The notes under the pieces: generated by a model
The model's input: the letters and a program-made list of their open reading frames with translations, nothing else
Databases searched by the model: none
What the model was told of the DNA's origin: nothing
Shown here: piece by piece, positions 1-7,683 of the stretch
How the letters are laid out: each line of letters opens with the position of its first letter
How positions within the stretch are numbered: position 1 is the stretch's first letter
From: Spirochaetales bacterium
GTDB lineage: Bacteria; Spirochaetota; Spirochaetia; Treponematales; Treponemataceae
DNA: 49,347 bases
Direction: 5' to 3'
Assembly (NCBI GenBank): GCA_003246335.1
Contig: QKAR01000150.1
Location: 1 to 49,347, forward strand
Position numbers and translations under genes: made by a program

Positions 1-1019
1 CCGGGTCGCCGAAAATCCCGACGGCGAGAGTCCCCCAAATGCCGGCGACAAGATGCGCGGGTATCGCCCCCACGGCGTCGTCGATATGGAGTTTTTCGAG
101 CAAAAAAGTCGAAATAAGCATTACCGTTCCGCCGACCGCGCCGATAATCACCGATTGCAAGCCCGTCACGCAATGGCAATTCGCGGTTATCGCCACCAGG
201 CCGGCGAGAGATCCGTTCATGACGAAATTGACGTCTGGAATGCCGGTAATAATCCAGCCGATAAAAAGGGCCGCGAGCATTCCCGCCGCGCCGGCGAGGC
301 AAGTTCGAAGAATGATTCCGGGAACCGCGGAGGTCATCGCGAGAGTACTGCCCCCGTTAAAGCCAATCCAACCGAACCACAGCACGATAATGCCCGCGAC
401 TGACATCGGAATGTCCGACCCCTGAATTTTATTCGCGCTACCGTCCTTATTGAACCGTCCCGTACGGGGGCCAATACGCGAGCGCGACGTAGCCCCCGAC
501 GGAATGAACGACGCTCGAGCCCGCGAAGTCGACAAAGCCGATTGCGGCGAGCCAGCCCTTCCCCGTCGCGATTCCCGGGCCGCCCGCCCCACCCCACGCC
601 CAATGGCCGAACACGGGATAAATGACGGCGGAGAGAAAAACCGTACTCACGATGTACGACGAATATTTCATGCGCTCGGCGACGGCGCCGGAGACGATAG
701 TCGCGGAAGTCGAGCAAAACATGGCTTGGAAAAGGAAAAAAGCCGCGAGCGCGTACAAAGAGGACCCGGGAAATTCGGTGAAAAAGTGCGACGTCCCGAA
801 CAATCCCCGAAATGAGTCGCCGAACATGAGGGCAAATCCGGCGCACCAGAATACTATGAGAGACACGCCAAGGTCGGTTAAATTTTTGATCGCGACGTTG
901 ATGCTGTTTTTCGTCCGGGTAAGCCCCGATTCAACCATGGAAAAGCCGGCTTGCATGAAGAACACGAGAGCCGCCGCGACCGCCACCCACAAATAATCCA
1001 ATAATAATTTGTGCTCCAT
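1..1019 (-). pseudogene. amt: Ammonium transporter Amt, frameshifted and cut by the window edge
   Basis: Membrane channel for ammonium/ammonia uptake. From an ATG at 1019 with an AAGGG ribosome site, the frame reads [10 protein letters not shown] and then typical Amt segments: [29 protein letters not shown], and [18 protein letters not shown]. It then runs into an early TAA at 447-449. The family continues in another minus-strand frame from about 476 to position 1 ([64 protein letters not shown]), still open at the edge. The break lies at about 473-480. Compared with my memory of AmtB spacing between the conserved His and the I-G-x-R motif, roughly four residues are missing, which fits a small net deletion of about 11 bases better than a one-base slip. 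It is either a dead gene or an assembly error. A GlnK partner, if present, would lie outside the window. Confidence 0.85.
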
Positions 1020-1238
1020 AGCGAGACCCTTTTCATGTATACTTGAGGTTGAGAGGATGCGTCGGAATACCAAGATGGTTAGCGGAAGGAGGAAGCGCGC
1101 CACCTCGGTATCCCGAAGCGACCTTGCTTGTGATGCAGATTGAATATATATACAATCTATGTGAATAGATAAGCATAATTATGCATTTGTGTAAAGGGGA
1201 TCTGTAATTTTTTTTATGAATTCTTATATAATTATCGT
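1020..1238. promoter_or_regulatory. Divergent control region between amt and the HAD gene
   Basis: AT-rich spacer between two divergent genes. It holds a dyad AGATTG / CAATCT (1137-1142 and 1153-1158) around a ten-base A/T spacer, and a perfect 12-base palindrome GCATAATTATGC at 1173-1184. On the plus strand a TATAAT lies at 1227-1232, six bases before the HAD start. I see no good sigma-54 (GG-N10-GC) site for amt. The dyads are candidate operators; no regulator can be named. Confidence 0.4.
1227..1232 (+). promoter_or_regulatory. -10 element TATAAT, six bases before a start codon
   Basis: A perfect TATAAT followed by six bases (TATCGT) and the ATG at 1239. No purine-rich ribosome site fits between them, and no clear -35 is seen. 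Transcription starting about seven bases downstream would begin at or next to the ATG, giving a leaderless mRNA. Confidence 0.55.
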
Positions 1239-2054
1239 ATGAAATTACCTGTCGCCATCATCGCCATGGACTTAGACGATACGCTTCTCCGGAAAGACCT
1301 TACGATCTCGGAGAGAACCGTTACGACGCTCGCAAAAGCCGCCGAACGAGGCATTGAACTCTGTCTCGCATCCGGGAGAGCGCCAACCGCGATGAGTCCC
1401 TATGCGAAACGAATTGGCATCGATAGCGCGGGAAACTTCCTTATTTGCAACAACGGGTCGCAAATCATAACCGCGGACGGAAAAAAAACCATTCGAGAGC
1501 ATTTTTTGCCCGAAGATATCGCCGTCGAAGCCTATCGGCTTGCGGCCGCTGCGGGCCTTCCCTGCCACGTGTACGACAACGGAACCCTCTACGCCTCGAG
1601 GGAAACTGAATATTCCGCCGAGGACCATCGCCTTTCGGGCTTGCCCATAGTCGTCCCCGACGACTATGAGGCGCTCTTGCGCGCGGGAACCTATAAACTC
1701 GTCATACCCGGACACGAGGAGTTCATCGTCCCGATCGAGGCGGAATTTAAGGTTCACTTCCGGGATCGCGCGACGGTGTTCGTCAGCAAGCCCTATTTTT
1801 TGGAAATCCTTCCTTTTAACGTCGGAAAGGGAGAGGCCTTACGCGAAATTGCCGAAGAAATTCTCGGCATCCCTCGCTCCCGCGTCATGGCTTTCGGCGA
1901 CAGCATGAACGACGAATCCATGATCCGCTACGCCGGCCAAAGCGTCGCCATGAAAAATGGACGAGAGGAAATCATCAAGCTCGCGGCTCATGTCACCGAC
2001 GAGACGAACGACGAGGACGGCATCGCGGATTTTCTCGAAAAATACGTGCTGTAA
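1239..2054 (+). CDS. Cof-type HAD-IIB family phosphatase
   Basis: A soluble Mg-dependent phosphatase of the Cof/YidA group; the substrate is usually a sugar phosphate or cofactor phosphate and cannot be read from sequence. The 271 residues fit the family length. Motif I is MDLDDTLL (nucleophile D11, general acid D13), motif II lies in the LASGRAP stretch near residues 43-49, and motif III/IV is FGDSMNDESMI near the C terminus, with a C2-type cap in between. The gene stands alone, divergent from amt and 54 bases before the CBS-HATPase gene. The start follows TATAAT by six bases without a ribosome site, so it is probably translated from a leaderless transcript. Confidence 0.9.
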   Translation: MKLPVAIIAMDLDDTLLRKDLTISERTVTTLAKAAERGIELCLASGRAPTAMSPYAKRIGIDSAGNFLICNNGSQIITADGKKTIREHFLPEDIAVEAYRLAAAAGLPCHVYDNGTLYASRETEYSAEDHRLSGLPIVVPDDYEALLRAGTYKLVIPGHEEFIVPIEAEFKVHFRDRATVFVSKPYFLEILPFNVGKGEALREIAEEILGIPRSRVMAFGDSMNDESMIRYAGQSVAMKNGREEIIKLAAHVTDETNDEDGIADFLEKYVL

Positions 2055-2096
2055 GCGAGATGGGGCCCGGGTCGGGCGAATGCGATGATTCTAGTG

Positions 2097-2102
2097 TATA
2101 AT
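2097..2102 (+). promoter_or_regulatory. -10 element TATAAT, six bases before the CBS-HATPase start
   Basis: TATAAT then TAGGAC then ATG at 2109. The AGGA is only two bases from the ATG, too close to work as a normal Shine-Dalgarno sequence. The -10 would start transcription at about the ATG. This gives the CBS/DRTGG/PHP genes their own promoter, separate from the HAD gene. Confidence 0.55.
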
Positions 2103-2108
2103 TAGGAC

Positions 2109-3044
2109 ATGCTCGCAATCCCGATTAACCAAGATAATTCCCCAGAAGCCGTCATTGAGGTTCTCTTCCGGCTCAAGGTCAAGGACGTCATGACGAGCCA
2201 CATCCTGACGGCGCGACCGTCGGACACGCTTCGCCAAATCCAGCAAATCATGAAAAAAAACCGGATCACCGGGGTCCCCGTCGCCGACGACCAAAACGCG
2301 CTCTTGGGTATCGTATCCATGGACGATATCGTAAGCGCCCTGGACAACGGGTGGATCGAGGATCCGGCGAGCCTCCACATGACCACGAACGTCATCGTAC
2401 TCGAGGATTCCATGTCCCTCTCGTTTTGCGTTTCGTACTTTAATAAGTTCTCCTACGGGAGATTTCCCGTCCTCGACAAGGAATCGAGACTCGTCGGGAT
2501 CGTGACCGCGTCGGACGTTATCTCGACCCTGCTCGTCGCGCTGAATCGGGAGGTCGATCGGCTCGAGCACGCCGTCCCCTCGGAGCACCTTGAGACCGAA
2601 GCCGGAAGCCCGACGGCCGAACGCGTCATAGAGTTCAAGACCGAACCGTTCAACTTCGAGAACGCGGGCCAGGCGTCCACCGAAATAAAGAAAACGCTCA
2701 AGGGGGCGGGAATCGATCCGTCCATCATCCGCCGCATCGGCATCGCGAGTTACGAGCTTGAGATTAACGAAGTCATCCATTCCGAGGGCGGTTACATGCG
2801 CTATTTCATTTCCGAGGAAAAGCTCGTCGTCGAGGCGGAAGACTTCGGTCCGGGCATACCGGATGTCTCGAAAGCCATGACGGAAGGATTTTCCACGGCG
2901 AGCGAGCGCGTGCGCTCTCTCGGTTTCGGCGCGGGCATGGGGCTCCCCAACGCGAAGCGCGTGTCCGACGCTTTCCACATCGAGTCGAGCGTCGACGGCA
3001 CCATCGTGCGGGCGACGTTTAATTTACGAGGGAGCAAGCAATGA
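2109..3044 (+). CDS. CBS-domain protein with anti-sigma/HPK-type ATPase domain
   Basis: Predicted cytoplasmic signalling protein of 311 residues. Two CBS repeats fill about residues 22-150 (VKDVMTSHILTARPSD, GIVSMDDIV, GRFPVLDKESRLVGIVTASDV) and should bind an adenine nucleotide. A linker leads to a GHKL ATPase domain (about 175-308) with N box YELEINEVIHS, G1 box DFGPGIPD and G2 box GFGAGMGLPNAKR, resembling RsbW-type kinases and lacking a phospho-accepting His domain. It overlaps the next gene by four bases (ATGA). In many anaerobes such genes sit beside DRTGG and PHP genes and [FeFe]-hydrogenase subunits, so a role in sensing energy or redox state for the hydrogenase is a fair inference. 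The target is unknown. Confidence 0.88.
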   Translation: MLAIPINQDNSPEAVIEVLFRLKVKDVMTSHILTARPSDTLRQIQQIMKKNRITGVPVADDQNALLGIVSMDDIVSALDNGWIEDPASLHMTTNVIVLEDSMSLSFCVSYFNKFSYGRFPVLDKESRLVGIVTASDVISTLLVALNREVDRLEHAVPSEHLETEAGSPTAERVIEFKTEPFNFENAGQASTEIKKTLKGAGIDPSIIRRIGIASYELEINEVIHSEGGYMRYFISEEKLVVEAEDFGPGIPDVSKAMTEGFSTASERVRSLGFGAGMGLPNAKRVSDAFHIESSVDGTIVRATFNLRGSKQ

Positions 3045-3373
3045 AAACGAGCGAGCTGGCGATACTGTTAGGGGCTACATGCGTTCAGGGCGACTACGAA
3101 GACCGCGAATTCGCCGGCGTATACACCTCGGACCTTTTGAGCGACGCGATGGCGAACGCCGTCTACGAGGGAATTCTCGTCACGATTCAGGCGCACAAAA
3201 ACACCGTGGCCGTCGGGACTCTCAAGGACCTCGCCGCGATCGTCGTCTGCAACAACCGGCCGATACCCGCCGACATGATCGAGGCGGCCAAGGACGAGGG
3301 AATCGCCCTATTCGTGACGGGCGAGAGCCAGTACGTCGTTTCGGGGAAACTGTACCGCGCGCTCAACCCATGA
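3041..3373 (+). CDS. DRTGG domain protein
   Basis: Small cytoplasmic protein of 110 residues that resembles stand-alone DRTGG domains: MKTSELAILLGATCVQGD, GVYTSDLLSDAMANA, LAAIVVCNNRPIPADMIEAA, and IALFVTGESQYVVSGKLY. The domain also occurs in some phosphotransacetylases and with CBS domains, and is thought to be regulatory; no enzyme activity is implied. Its start overlaps the upstream stop and its stop overlaps the PHP start (ATGA at both junctions), so the three genes are translationally coupled. Such small DRTGG proteins recur near [FeFe]-hydrogenase genes in Firmicutes, Thermotogae and spirochaetes, which suggests a joint function with the neighbours. Confidence 0.8.
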   Translation: MKTSELAILLGATCVQGDYEDREFAGVYTSDLLSDAMANAVYEGILVTIQAHKNTVAVGTLKDLAAIVVCNNRPIPADMIEAAKDEGIALFVTGESQYVVSGKLYRALNP

Positions 3374-4101
3374 CGCTCCGCGCGGACTTTCACCTTCATT
3401 CCTGCCTCTCCCCTTGCGGGGACCTTTCCATGTCCCCATCCGCCATCGCGACGCTGCTCGCCGAGAGGGGCGTTCAACTCGCGGCGCTCACCGACCATAA
3501 TTCCGCGCTGAACTGTCCCGCGTTCGGCGTCGCGTGCGCGAGAGTCGGGATAATCCCGCTGTACGGGATCGAGGCGCAAACCCGGGAGGAATGCCACACG
3601 CTGTGCCTCTTCGCCGAATGCGACGCCGCGCTCGACTTGGGGCAAACGCTGTACGAACTCATGCCGCCGGTCATGAACGTGCCGGAAAAAATGGGCGATC
3701 AAGTTTTCGTCGACGAAAACGACGACATTCTCGGGGAAGTCGAAAAATACTTAATCGCGAGCGCCGATATGGGGATTGAGGACTTAGCTCGCTACGTCGG
3801 AGAGCGGAACGGGATCGTCATTCCGGCCCACGTCGACCGACCGGCGTTTTCGCTGACGAGCCAGTTGGGATTCATCCCCGACGGCCCTTGGGACGCGCTC
3901 GAGGTGGTGCGAATGCCCGGGAAAGGCGGGGTCGACACGCGCGGATACCCGCTCATAACATCGAGCGACGCGCACTATCCCGAGCACGTCGCCCGCAGGG
4001 CTTTTGACCTCGACCTCGCCGACGATTCGCCGCGTAAGACCGACGGCAGCGCCGACGTCGCGGCGATTAGGAGAGCGCTCGCGCGGAGACCGCGCGAGTG
4101 A
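3370..4101 (+). CDS. PHP-domain metal-dependent phosphoesterase
   Basis: A 243-residue PHP-fold protein, probably a phosphoesterase with a multi-metal centre. The metal motifs are DFHLHSCLSPCGD at the N terminus, ALTDHNS around residues 39-45, GIEAQTREECH, PAHVDRP in the middle, and SSDAHYPEH near the C terminus. The start is the ATG at 3370, which overlaps the DRTGG stop; the frame is open further upstream but lies inside the DRTGG gene. The product of the third gene in this coupled set most likely acts on the same small molecule or signal as the CBS and DRTGG proteins. The stop is three bases from the convergent ligase gene. Confidence 0.85.
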   Translation: MTLRADFHLHSCLSPCGDLSMSPSAIATLLAERGVQLAALTDHNSALNCPAFGVACARVGIIPLYGIEAQTREECHTLCLFAECDAALDLGQTLYELMPPVMNVPEKMGDQVFVDENDDILGEVEKYLIASADMGIEDLARYVGERNGIVIPAHVDRPAFSLTSQLGFIPDGPWDALEVVRMPGKGGVDTRGYPLITSSDAHYPEHVARRAFDLDLADDSPRKTDGSADVAAIRRALARRPRE

Positions 4102-4104
4102 CGA

Positions 4105-5832
4105 TCACTTCGCGTACATCCGCTTCACTTTTCGGGTCGTCGTCATTTCAAGCGGCTCGGTAAGCAACGTCAGCTTCGAAATACGCTGATAGGGCTGTAG
4201 GTTTTTGTTCACGCGCTCGACGATCTCGTCGAGCGATTGTCGCACCGGGTCAAATGCCTCGGGAGTTCCGCGCATGACGTCCAGCCTGCGGAACAGGTCG
4301 TCCGCGGGATAGACGAGTGCCTCGATTCCCTCGCTCTTCGTCGACTCGTCCATGATGTAGCCGCGCACGGTGATTTGCTCGATATCGTTGTAAAAAAGCT
4401 GAAACGCGTTCTCGATTTCCTCGGGGAACACGTTTTTTCCGCCTTCGGTAACGATCATATTTTTCGCGCGCCCGCAGAGATAGAGATAATGCTCGGCGTC
4501 GAGCCGACCGAGGTCGCCGGTCTTCAGCCAGCCGTCCTCGGAGAGCACGGCGGCGGTCTCTTCGGGCATCTGGTAATAGCCGCGCATGACCATGGGCCCG
4601 CGAATCGCTACCTCGCCGACGCCTTTCTCGTCGGGATCGAGAATTTTCATTTCCATGAATGGATGGAAGAAACGCCCGACGCTCTCGATCTTGAACCGCT
4701 CTTTCGGGTTTAGCGCGACGATCGGGGAAGTTTCCGTCAGCCCGTAGCCCTGCACGAAGTCGATGCCGAATTCGTTATACATGCGGAAAATGCTCGGCGC
4801 GAGAGGGCCTCCGCCGCAAATGGCGATGCGGACGGTCGCGAGACTCGCTTTTTCGAGCACGGAACCGAACAGGGCCTTGCCCGGGTTGAAGCCGGTCAGT
4901 TTTTTCACGAGATAGGACACGCCCATGAGGAGCTTTATGGCGCCGAACACGATCGGTCCCTTATCCTTAATGCCTTTCATGATGCCCGCGAGCAATTTGT
5001 TAAAGAGAAGGGGAACGCCCAACAGCATCGTGATTCGGCCCTCGCGCAGCTCCTTGAGCATCTTCGAGACCGCCATGCTCTTGCCGAACACGATTTCGGC
5101 GCCGACGGACATCGCCTCGATGAAGACGGCGAGCATCGTGTAGGAATGGTGAATGGGCAACAGCGCGTAAAAGACGTCCGTCTCGAAAATCGAGAGGTTC
5201 GTCTGCGCGATGTAGCAATCGGCGACGAGGTTTTGATGCGTCAGCATGACGCCTTTCGGGTTTCCCGTCGTTCCGGAGGTGAACATGATGGCTGCGAGAT
5301 CCGACTCGACGGCGGGCGCTATCGCGGCGCGTCTATCGGTTCGCAAGTCATACACGTACGTTTCCGGGATTTTCTTATTTAAGGAGAATACTTTCCCCGC
5401 CGAGGGCAGGTCGCGAAAGTGCGCGTATTTTTCCTCGTCGACGAAAAAGACCCGCGGCTTCGCCGTCCTGAGCAAATTCTCGATTTCATGGTCATGGAGA
5501 CCATAGTCGATCGGGATAACGGTCGCGCCGGAAAACAAGGTCGCTAAATAGGCGACGGCCCATTCCGGCGAATTTTTTCCGGAAACGGCGACATGGTCCC
5601 CCCGACCGACGCCTTCGGCCGCAAGCCATGCGGCGAGGATCTCCACTTTTTCGAGAGTTTCCGCGTACGTCAGGGTTACGCGATCCGGCTCAAAGACCGT
5701 AAAGCACGGACGCGCGGGAAACCTCTTCGCGCTTATGCGAAACATCTCAGGAAGGGTTGGCCACTCTCCCGCGAATTCCGAGCCTTTCCATTCGTCGAGG
5801 AACGCCCACGGGGTTCTCCGTTTCAGTTTCAT
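4105..5832 (-). CDS. AMP-forming long-chain fatty acid-CoA ligase family protein
   Basis: An acyl-adenylate/acyl-CoA synthetase (ANL superfamily) of 575 residues that should activate fatty acids with ATP and CoA. Visible motifs are the P-loop FTSGTTGNPKGVMLTHQN (around 188-205), GYGLTETSP, the DGWLKTGDLGRL hinge region, GRAKNMIVTEGGKNVFPEEIE, and a C-terminal TTRKVKRMYAK holding the expected catalytic Lys. An AGAGGT ribosome site precedes the ATG at 5832. The gene is alone on this strand, divergent from the NlpC gene and convergent with the PHP gene. A second ligase lies at 34.4-36.3 kb. Substrate chain length cannot be fixed from sequence. Confidence 0.9.
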   Translation of the reverse strand: MKLKRRTPWAFLDEWKGSEFAGEWPTLPEMFRISAKRFPARPCFTVFEPDRVTLTYAETLEKVEILAAWLAAEGVGRGDHVAVSGKNSPEWAVAYLATLFSGATVIPIDYGLHDHEIENLLRTAKPRVFFVDEEKYAHFRDLPSAGKVFSLNKKIPETYVYDLRTDRRAAIAPAVESDLAAIMFTSGTTGNPKGVMLTHQNLVADCYIAQTNLSIFETDVFYALLPIHHSYTMLAVFIEAMSVGAEIVFGKSMAVSKMLKELREGRITMLLGVPLLFNKLLAGIMKGIKDKGPIVFGAIKLLMGVSYLVKKLTGFNPGKALFGSVLEKASLATVRIAICGGGPLAPSIFRMYNEFGIDFVQGYGLTETSPIVALNPKERFKIESVGRFFHPFMEMKILDPDEKGVGEVAIRGPMVMRGYYQMPEETAAVLSEDGWLKTGDLGRLDAEHYLYLCGRAKNMIVTEGGKNVFPEEIENAFQLFYNDIEQITVRGYIMDESTKSEGIEALVYPADDLFRRLDVMRGTPEAFDPVRQSLDEIVERVNKNLQPYQRISKLTLLTEPLEMTTTRKVKRMYAK

Positions 5833-5879
5833 ACCGACCTCTTTTAAAAAAAGTAGAAGTATATTAGTATGGCACTATT
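5833..5879. promoter_or_regulatory. Short divergent promoter region
   Basis: A 47-base AT-rich gap between the ligase (minus) and NlpC/P60 (plus) starts. Plus-strand -10 candidates are TATATT at 5860-5865 and TAGTAT at 5865-5870, the latter nine bases before the ATG at 5880. No Shine-Dalgarno is seen for the plus-strand gene. The minus-strand gene has AGAGGT before its start. Confidence 0.35.
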
Positions 5880-6908
5880 ATGACACAGGATTCGTCGCGA
5901 AAGTTGCTGAATCGGCGAAAAATTTCCGAGAAGGCGCGCGCGTTCGCGGCGGTCTTGCTTCTCTCGCTCGCGTCCGCGCCCCTGCAAGCCCAGCAGGTCG
6001 CCATGAAAACGGCGGACGAGAAATCCCAAAGAACGCTTTTCATGCAGGCGGCCCGCGAATATTTGGGGACGCCATACCGAACCGGGGGAACCGATCGATC
6101 CGGCATGGACTGCTCGGGACTCGTGTATCGGGCCGCCCTCGACGGACTTGGCGCGGAAGTCCCGCGAACGGCTCGCTCGCTCGCTGCGGCGGCCGAGCGC
6201 ATCGACGACGGCGCCCTTGAGGGCGGCGATCTCGTTTTTTTCAATACCACGGGAACCATTTCGCACGTCGGTATATACCTCGGCGGAGGCACTTTTATAC
6301 ACTCCGCCTCCGACGGCCCCCGAACCGGCGTCATCGTCTCAAGCCTTTCCGAAGCCTACTGGAAACGTACCTACGTTTTCGCCGGCCGCATTCTCTCGCC
6401 GGAAGGCATTAAAATCCCGACCGAACCCGGGGAAACCGCGCCAGCGGTTAACCCTTTCCCGTTTACCGGAAACCTCGGATTTCGCATTAACACGACGGCA
6501 AACGCACTTTGGGATTTATGGCCGGGGGAAATCCCGCTTCGCGGCGCCTCCCTCGGCGCCGAGGCTCAATGGGTTAATGGATCAAACCTCTATCCCGGCG
6601 CCGGCTTCGGTGTCTCTTGGGACGAGCGGGATTCGGCGCTCAGCGTGCCGCTCTATCTTTCGCTTACCGGCATGAGGGGATTCCGTTTTTTCATCGGCAC
6701 TCAGCTACACGTTATCGCGGACAGAGGCCTGAACAAAGACCCGCAGTTTCCCGGCATACTCGGCGGCTCGTGGACGTCGAAACCCACGAAAGTCTTTGGC
6801 CAAAACCTGAGGTTTTACCAAGGAGTGGAATATTCGTGGTTCCCGGATGAAACCTTCGGCCAGGGTTTTCGGTTTAGTACCGGTATAACCGTGACGTTCG
6901 ATATCTAA
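5880..6908 (+). CDS. NlpC/P60 peptidase with C-terminal beta-rich outer-membrane-like domain
   Basis: Exported cell-wall hydrolase of 342 residues. A basic start and a hydrophobic stretch (about 20-37, ending LQAQ) form a signal peptide. The NlpC/P60 domain (about 52-170) has catalytic Cys in MDCSGLV (C78), His in ISHVGIYLG (H129), and a third polar residue in FIHSAS (H141), as in gamma-D-Glu-diaminoacyl endopeptidases. The remaining 170 or so residues hold alternating strands rich in Gly and aromatics (GNLGFRINTTANALW, GAGFGVSW, FRFFIGTQLHVI, LRFYQGVEYSWFPDE) and end in an aromatic/hydrophobic strand RFSTGITVTFDI, like a small outer-membrane beta barrel. That pairing is unusual. The next gene is a lipoprotein 17 bases downstream, so the two probably act together at the envelope. 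Confidence 0.85.
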   Translation: MTQDSSRKLLNRRKISEKARAFAAVLLLSLASAPLQAQQVAMKTADEKSQRTLFMQAAREYLGTPYRTGGTDRSGMDCSGLVYRAALDGLGAEVPRTARSLAAAAERIDDGALEGGDLVFFNTTGTISHVGIYLGGGTFIHSASDGPRTGVIVSSLSEAYWKRTYVFAGRILSPEGIKIPTEPGETAPAVNPFPFTGNLGFRINTTANALWDLWPGEIPLRGASLGAEAQWVNGSNLYPGAGFGVSWDERDSALSVPLYLSLTGMRGFRFFIGTQLHVIADRGLNKDPQFPGILGGSWTSKPTKVFGQNLRFYQGVEYSWFPDETFGQGFRFSTGITVTFDI

Positions 6909-6925
6909 AACTTGAGGAGATTGAT

Positions 6926-7624
6926 TTGAATACGATCGCTGCGAAAATTTCCGCGACTGCGGCGCTTTGCCTGACGGGACTCGTCGCCCTCACATCTTGC
7001 TCGCCCAAAACCGTTCTCACAGTCGGCTCCGGCGCCGAGGGGAAAGCGACGTTCTCATCCGAGATCACCCCGACCGCCGAGACGATCGTTCGGCGCTTTA
7101 CCGGCGCAGACGCGGCCCTGTTCAACAAGGAAGAAATCGTCGCGAGCCTGACGCAAGCGGGCATAAGCGTCGGCGCGGTCACGTTCCCGACGCAGTCGTC
7201 GGTATCGATTAACATGACGCTTCCCAAACTCGACGGCATGCTCGAAAAGGCCGTGAAATACTCGGTTTCGGGAAAAAAAATCAGCGTCTCCCTCTCGCGG
7301 GAATCGGTGCAAGCGGCGATGGCCGTCATGCCCGCCGGCATGAACGATTACCTTGATCTGCTTATGGCGCCGGTCTTTACCGGGGAAACGCTCTCCGCCG
7401 CGGAATACGTCGAGGTCATTCGGTCGGCTTATGGCAAGACCCTGGGAGACGAACTCGAAAAATCCGCGTTCATCCTCACCGTGCGGTGCCCGAGCCCCGT
7501 CACGGCGGTCACCATCGACAAGCCCGGAGCCGCCGCGAAATCAAACGGAGAGGCGACGTTCCGCATCCCGCTCGCGAATCTCTTAGCCATGGAAGACCCG
7601 ATTACCGCGACCGCGCAGTGGTGA
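6926..7624 (+). CDS. Predicted lipoprotein of unknown function
   Basis: A 232-residue exported lipoprotein. The start is a TTG at 6926 behind a strong GAGGAGA ribosome site at 6914-6920. The N terminus has a hydrophobic h-region and the lipobox L-T-S-C (C25), followed by a mature part with no motif I recognise. It looks like a mixed alpha/beta domain (GKATFSSEITPTAETIVRRFTG, VEVIRSAYGKTLGDELEKSA, and a beta-rich end). It follows the NlpC/P60 gene closely and probably shares its transcript. Function unknown. Confidence 0.8.
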   Translation: MNTIAAKISATAALCLTGLVALTSCSPKTVLTVGSGAEGKATFSSEITPTAETIVRRFTGADAALFNKEEIVASLTQAGISVGAVTFPTQSSVSINMTLPKLDGMLEKAVKYSVSGKKISVSLSRESVQAAMAVMPAGMNDYLDLLMAPVFTGETLSAAEYVEVIRSAYGKTLGDELEKSAFILTVRCPSPVTAVTIDKPGAAAKSNGEATFRIPLANLLAMEDPITATAQW

Positions 7625-7683
7625 CGAAAAAAGCCTAAGCGTCGGGACTTTCCTCAACGTCCCGGCCGCGCCGATGTCGCCGT
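7625..7683. other. Short convergent spacer
   Basis: Space between the lipoprotein stop and the convergent MgtC-like stop. A weak dyad CGGGAC / GTCCCG lies near 7643-7664 with no T tract on either side, so it is not a convincing terminator. Confidence 0.3.

Noticed and set aside
1020-1238. Sigma-54 promoter for amt
   Set aside because: No GG and GC pair at -24/-12 with flanking consensus could be found on the minus strand.
2091-2978. A 295-codon open frame opposite the CBS-HATPase gene
   Set aside because: Shadow of a gene with clear CBS and HATPase motifs; no recognisable protein features.
7643-7664. Terminator between the lipoprotein and MgtC-like genes
   Set aside because: The stem is only six bp with a long loop and no T tract.
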